Assembly (NCBI GenBank): GCA_947482115.1
Contig: CANKII010000002.1
Coordinates: 124,001 to 188,000, forward strand
Length of the DNA: 64,000 bases
Reading direction: 5' to 3'
Source of the DNA: Fibrobacterota bacterium
GTDB lineage: Bacteria; Fibrobacterota; Fibrobacteria; UBA11236
The notes under the pieces were generated by a model. That model was given only the letters and a program-made list of their open reading frames with translations. It had not been told where the DNA came from and ran no database searches. The stretch's first letter is position 1. Every line of letters begins with the position of its first letter. Positions 61,053-64,000 of this stretch are shown here, in pieces. Position numbers and translations under genes: made by a program.

Positions 61053-61574
61053 ATGTTTGACATTCCGATTCATCCCGTGGTCGTCCATTTTCCCCTCGTC
61101 CTTGCGGCGTTTCTTCCCCTGGCAGTGCTTGGCGCTCTGTGGTCTGGTTTGCATTTCGGAACGGGAAGAAAATACTGGATCATCGTGGTGGTGGTCAACG
61201 CCTTATTATTCGGGTCCAGCTTTTTAGCCGTACAGGCGGGGGAAAAAGACGAGGAAACAGTTGAGGATGTCTTATTGTCAAAAGTTCCTCTTGAGACGCA
61301 TTCCGACAAGGCTGAGTTTTTCCTGGTATTGACTGGCGCGGCACTGCTCGTCACCACGATGGGATTGGTGCCCGGTATCCTTGGAATGTCCGGAAGAATC
61401 CTCGGCGGTATCGCATCCTTGTGGATTCTTCTACTGGGGCTGCAAGTGGGACATACCGGCGGTGCTCTTGTCTACAAACACGGTGCCGCATCGGCTTTCG
61501 TCGCGGGTAAAACAACCGGAAGTCCTGGTTATGGCCCGCATATCGGGACAGCGAAAGAAAAAGATGACGACTGA
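61053..61574 (+). CDS. DUF2231-like membrane protein
   Basis: 173-residue inner-membrane protein with four helices. FDIPIHPVVVHFPLVLAAFLPL at the N-terminus, with two His in the first helix, and a helical hairpin ending GHTGGALVYKHG are typical of DUF2231, thought to bind heme or act in redox chains. AGGAG precedes the ATG. The quinoprotein-like gene follows 68 bp downstream, so a redox link is possible. Confidence 0.8.
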   Translation: MFDIPIHPVVVHFPLVLAAFLPLAVLGALWSGLHFGTGRKYWIIVVVVNALLFGSSFLAVQAGEKDEETVEDVLLSKVPLETHSDKAEFFLVLTGAALLVTTMGLVPGILGMSGRILGGIASLWILLLGLQVGHTGGALVYKHGAASAFVAGKTTGSPGYGPHIGTAKEKDDD

Positions 61575-61642
61575 TTTTGCAGTGACCCGGATGAACCAAC
61601 CCCAGAAACAACAAGAATGAAACACAAAAAAATGGAGGAACA

Positions 61643-63460
61643 ATGAATTTCAAGAGATGGTTATCAGTTGTGTCTGCTTTTATGATCTTGGGGGCTCAGC
61701 AAATCCATGCGCAGGCATGGACCAGCGCCTACACTTCACCCACCGCCACTGGGACGTGTTCTGGACTTTCCTCCACCCTGAACACGGAGTTTGCCGTGGC
61801 ACCCGTGGTCAGTCGCGCCCTGTTTCCGGCCATCAACCCGTTTCACATCGTCAAAATGACCTTCTGGTTGAATCCGTCCTCTGGGAAAACGGACATCTAC
61901 ATGTGTGAAAAAGGAGGGGCGGGATCCGCAGGGAGGGTACTGTATTATAACGGTACCGCCAACACACTGACAGCCATCGGTACGGTACCAAATGTCTACA
62001 TCGGTTTTCAAGAGCAGGGCGTGATTGGCATCGCACTGAACCCCAAAACTTTCTCGCAGGATAATCTCCTCTATATCATGTATGCCACGGGGTCGAGCGG
62101 CATCCCTTCCGCCACGAACGGCTGGCGTATTTCCAGATTCAAGTTGAATCCGTCCACCAAAATGATCGATCTCGCCTCGGAGAAAATTTTGCTGCACATT
62201 CCGGCCGGCACTGCGAATCGCTGGCATACTGCAGGCTCCATGCAGTTCGACAATTTCGGAAACCTGTACGTCGCCGTTGGGGACAATGAATCCGAAGCGA
62301 TGGGTCCGGCGAACACGGCGGACTTGCGTGGCGGCATTCTCCGCATCAAACCGGATTCCACGACTACAAGGGGTTACACGATTCCTGCCGGGAATTTCGG
62401 CGACTACTGGGCGAACCAGTGGCAGAGCCAGGGGCTTGCCACCAGGGCGGCGGCGTATCGTGACACCGCGATTGTGAAATCGGAGATTTATGTTAAAGGC
62501 ACCCGAAATCCTTACGGATCCAGTCTCGACAGGAACCGTCTCGGTTGGGTCGCTTGGGGTGAATGCGGTCCCGATGTTCAACGCTCCGAGGAGTATGATT
62601 TCGTCACCCATCCCGTCTTCGGAGGCTGGCCCTTCTGGGCCGGGAATGCGGTCCGACAAGGTGCTCTCGCCGCAAGTTATGATGAAACTCCGGAGCCGAA
62701 TACCTCCCCCCTCTGGACGGCCTTCAATCCCACGACCATGAGCACGAGCGTACCCGTAAACAACTGGGCGCAAGCCAAGGGATATGACACCCTGCCACCC
62801 ATGCACGTACCAACCTACACCGAGCAGAACGGCTGCGCCACGGGCGCGGCCGTCATCCGTTATGATGGCCGGATCAGCAACCCAGGCAAAATGCCGCCGC
62901 ATCTCGACAACACTGTGTTGTATACGAACCAGACAAGCAACGGCCATTTCGCCGTGAAGTTCGATCCCGTCACTGCGGGAAATGTCGGAACAGTGGCAAC
63001 GGTATTCACAAGCGTCGGATTCCGCTCCACGGCACAACCCCTGCTGGGGTCATCCTTGGATCTTCAGCAGGGTCCGGACGGCGCCATTTATTCTGTGAAT
63101 TGGGGAGCGGGATGTTGCGACGGCGATCGGGCGGCATCCGCATATGAAGGGGTTTCACGCGTCACGTATACCGGTACCTGCCAGGATTCCGGTTTGTACC
63201 CTGCCACGACGTCCATATCCAGAAATCATTTTTACCAAGATGTCGACTGGTTCAAAATGGGTGGGAACAATTTCTTTGTGCTTGCGGATGGAATGCACGA
63301 GATTCGGATCCTACAGGTCAATGGCAGCATCCTGTATGCGTTCAAGGGGGAGGGTCGGAAGAAGTACGAGTTCCCCGTCAATCTCTCCAGGAACAACCTG
63401 TACTATTTGGAGGTCAAAACGGAGAGGGGTGTCGCCATCCGCGGATTTCTTCGCCCTTAG
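61643..63460 (+). CDS. Secreted quinoprotein (sugar/sorbosone) dehydrogenase-like protein
   Basis: 605-residue exported beta-propeller. Signal peptide 1-25 (ending IHAQA). The propeller (about 45-510) has the soluble glucose/sorbosone dehydrogenase pattern: QEQGVIGIALNP, HTAGSMQFDNFGNLYVAVGD, LRGGILRIKPD, KGTRNPYGSSLDRN, WGECGPDVQ and DLQQGPDGAIYSVNWGAGC. A short C-terminal beta domain (about 520-605) follows. PQQ dependence is likely by family but unproven; no PQQ synthesis genes occur here. GGAGG supports the start. Confidence 0.85.
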   Translation: MNFKRWLSVVSAFMILGAQQIHAQAWTSAYTSPTATGTCSGLSSTLNTEFAVAPVVSRALFPAINPFHIVKMTFWLNPSSGKTDIYMCEKGGAGSAGRVLYYNGTANTLTAIGTVPNVYIGFQEQGVIGIALNPKTFSQDNLLYIMYATGSSGIPSATNGWRISRFKLNPSTKMIDLASEKILLHIPAGTANRWHTAGSMQFDNFGNLYVAVGDNESEAMGPANTADLRGGILRIKPDSTTTRGYTIPAGNFGDYWANQWQSQGLATRAAAYRDTAIVKSEIYVKGTRNPYGSSLDRNRLGWVAWGECGPDVQRSEEYDFVTHPVFGGWPFWAGNAVRQGALAASYDETPEPNTSPLWTAFNPTTMSTSVPVNNWAQAKGYDTLPPMHVPTYTEQNGCATGAAVIRYDGRISNPGKMPPHLDNTVLYTNQTSNGHFAVKFDPVTAGNVGTVATVFTSVGFRSTAQPLLGSSLDLQQGPDGAIYSVNWGAGCCDGDRAASAYEGVSRVTYTGTCQDSGLYPATTSISRNHFYQDVDWFKMGGNNFFVLADGMHEIRILQVNGSILYAFKGEGRKKYEFPVNLSRNNLYYLEVKTERGVAIRGFLRP

Positions 63461-63567
63461 ACTCGGTTGACTCGGCGGTTTTCTGTGGGAGTTGATCCTT
63501 TTGAAAACCAGTTCGGGCCGTCCGGTCATTATTTCGAATGGGGTTTTGTGAAGAAAATCCGGGGCCG

Positions 63568-63589
63568 GAGCGACGGATGTCACCCCTTT
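63568..63589. repeat. Short dispersed repeat, GACGGATGTCACCCC variant
   Basis: GAGCGACGGATGTCACCCCTTT differs by one base from the GACGGGTGTCAC core of the copies at 18330-18348 and 58933-58951. Located between the dehydrogenase-like gene and tRNA-Ser. Confidence 0.5.
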
Positions 63590-63612
63590 GAAGAACTATT
63601 TTTCTCCCCCTC

Positions 63613-63698
63613 GGAGAGTTAGGCTAATTGGTAAGTCAGCGGTCTTGAAAACCGCCGCTCGTAAGGGCTTGGGGGTTCGAGTCCCTCACTCTCCGCCA
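63613..63698 (+). tRNA. tRNA-Ser (anticodon TGA)
   Basis: Acceptor stem GGAGAGT/ACTCTCC with encoded CCA. Anticodon stem GCGGT/ACCGC (63639-63643, 63651-63655) around loop CTTGAAA, so anticodon TGA. The long variable arm (63656-63670) is typical of serine tRNAs. T arm GGGGG-TTCGAGT-CCCTC. No integrase or direct repeat marks it as an attachment site within the window. Confidence 0.96.
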
Positions 63699-63708
63699 TC
63701 AAAAATCC

Positions 63709-64000
63709 TCAGGCTTTGCTTAATCGCTTTGCCGCCAACACCAAACACAAAGTTGAACCCAGAAGCAGTGCGGACAAAACGCCTGCTTGTGCCATTGCGT
63801 TCCCAATCAAAGCCTGCGAAGAAACCGTTACTAGCGGGAACAGCACCAACAGGGACAACCCCGTCAATTGCGCCGCAGAGCGTACGGTTTCACAGCGCAG
63901 TGAAATGAACGCAGACAGGGAACAGAAGAACAGGGACAGGAATGGTGTGAGCAACAGGGCGAAGATCCAGTCCGACGGCTCGGCGTATTGAAAGCTTCCG
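63709..64000 (-). CDS. Transporter permease, C-terminal part (cut by window edge)
   Basis: Open frame running in from the right edge and ending at 63709, about 97 codons visible. Three hydrophobic segments (LLTPFLSLFFCSLSAF, LTGLSLLVLFPLV, AGVLSALLLGSTLCLVLA). The segment ISLRCETVRSAAQLTGLSLL resembles ABC-2-type permeases (TVREAQQL motif). Family assignment is tentative. Confidence 0.5.
   Translation of the reverse strand, partial: GSFQYAEPSDWIFALLLTPFLSLFFCSLSAFISLRCETVRSAAQLTGLSLLVLFPLVTVSSQALIGNAMAQAGVLSALLLGSTLCLVLAAKRLSKA

Noticed and set aside
63613-63698. tRNA-Ser as an integration site of a mobile element
   Set aside because: No integrase, no direct repeat of the tRNA 3' end and no phage genes nearby in the window.

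Overview
The window is a gene-dense, moderately GC-rich chromosomal segment from a Gram-negative bacterium. Outer-membrane porins and barrels, an OmpA-type protein, two lipoproteins, and 6S RNA downstream of zapA all support this. Two large secreted DUF2341/LamG/Ig proteins with FlgD-like C-terminal tails and a PorV/PorQ-like barrel resemble what is found in the FCB superphylum, especially Fibrobacterota. That assignment is an inference; there is no rRNA here to confirm it. No gap between genes exceeds about 300 bases; larger gaps hold promoters, terminators, 6S RNA or palindromic repeats.

Layout. 1-4.2 kb (minus): a sulfate-uptake operon (Rrf2 regulator, porin, sulfate-binding protein, CysT, truncated CysW). 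4.4-8.4 kb: two tandem mosaic DUF2341 surface proteins. 8.4-14.4 kb: feoAB, queD, an M18 aminopeptidase and an OmpA/thrombospondin-repeat protein. 14.5-24.4 kb: mixed accessory and housekeeping genes (outer-membrane barrel, mnmA, exported proteins, a brnTA toxin-antitoxin pair, xerC, hisC, AT-rich unknowns). 24.5-33.2 kb: a translation and cell-division block (thrS-infC-rpmI-rplT, pheST, zapB-like, zapA, 6S RNA, folD). 33.2-34.3 kb: a DUF433/DUF5615 toxin-antitoxin-like pair and an AT-rich unknown. 34.5-41.5 kb: ispA-dxs, a TrmH/SpoU methyltransferase with a long Gly/Arg/Asp-rich extension, rhomboid protease, CoA-binding protein, membrane protein, M48 lipoprotein. 42.8-48.6 kb: a tightly overlapping aromatic operon, trpB-trpA-chorismate mutase-tyrA-EPSP synthase-like-nadK. 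48.7-55.6 kb: an Ala-rich repeat lipoprotein, recN, a peroxiredoxin, and a fused glyQS. 55.9-61 kb: an accessory region with an OLD-family nuclease, a chimeric DUF2905 ORF, a lone HicB-type antitoxin, an acyltransferase and a membrane LuxR regulator. 61-64 kb: a DUF2231-like membrane protein, a quinoprotein dehydrogenase-like secreted protein, tRNA-Ser(UGA) and a truncated transporter permease.

The most striking feature is a set of GC-rich palindromic repeats (cores GTAGGGGC...GCCCCTAC, TTCGAC-AGGCTCAG, a CCCCCTAACCCCC-type element, and others). They lie not only between genes but also inside housekeeping reading frames (the EPSP synthase-like gene twice, glyQS twice, pheT, recN, the nadK tail), always keeping the frame, as Rickettsia palindromic elements do. 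One copy supplies the stop codons of two convergent genes. A second notable feature is the EPSP synthase-like protein: it keeps the fold-level pattern but lacks most catalytic residues.
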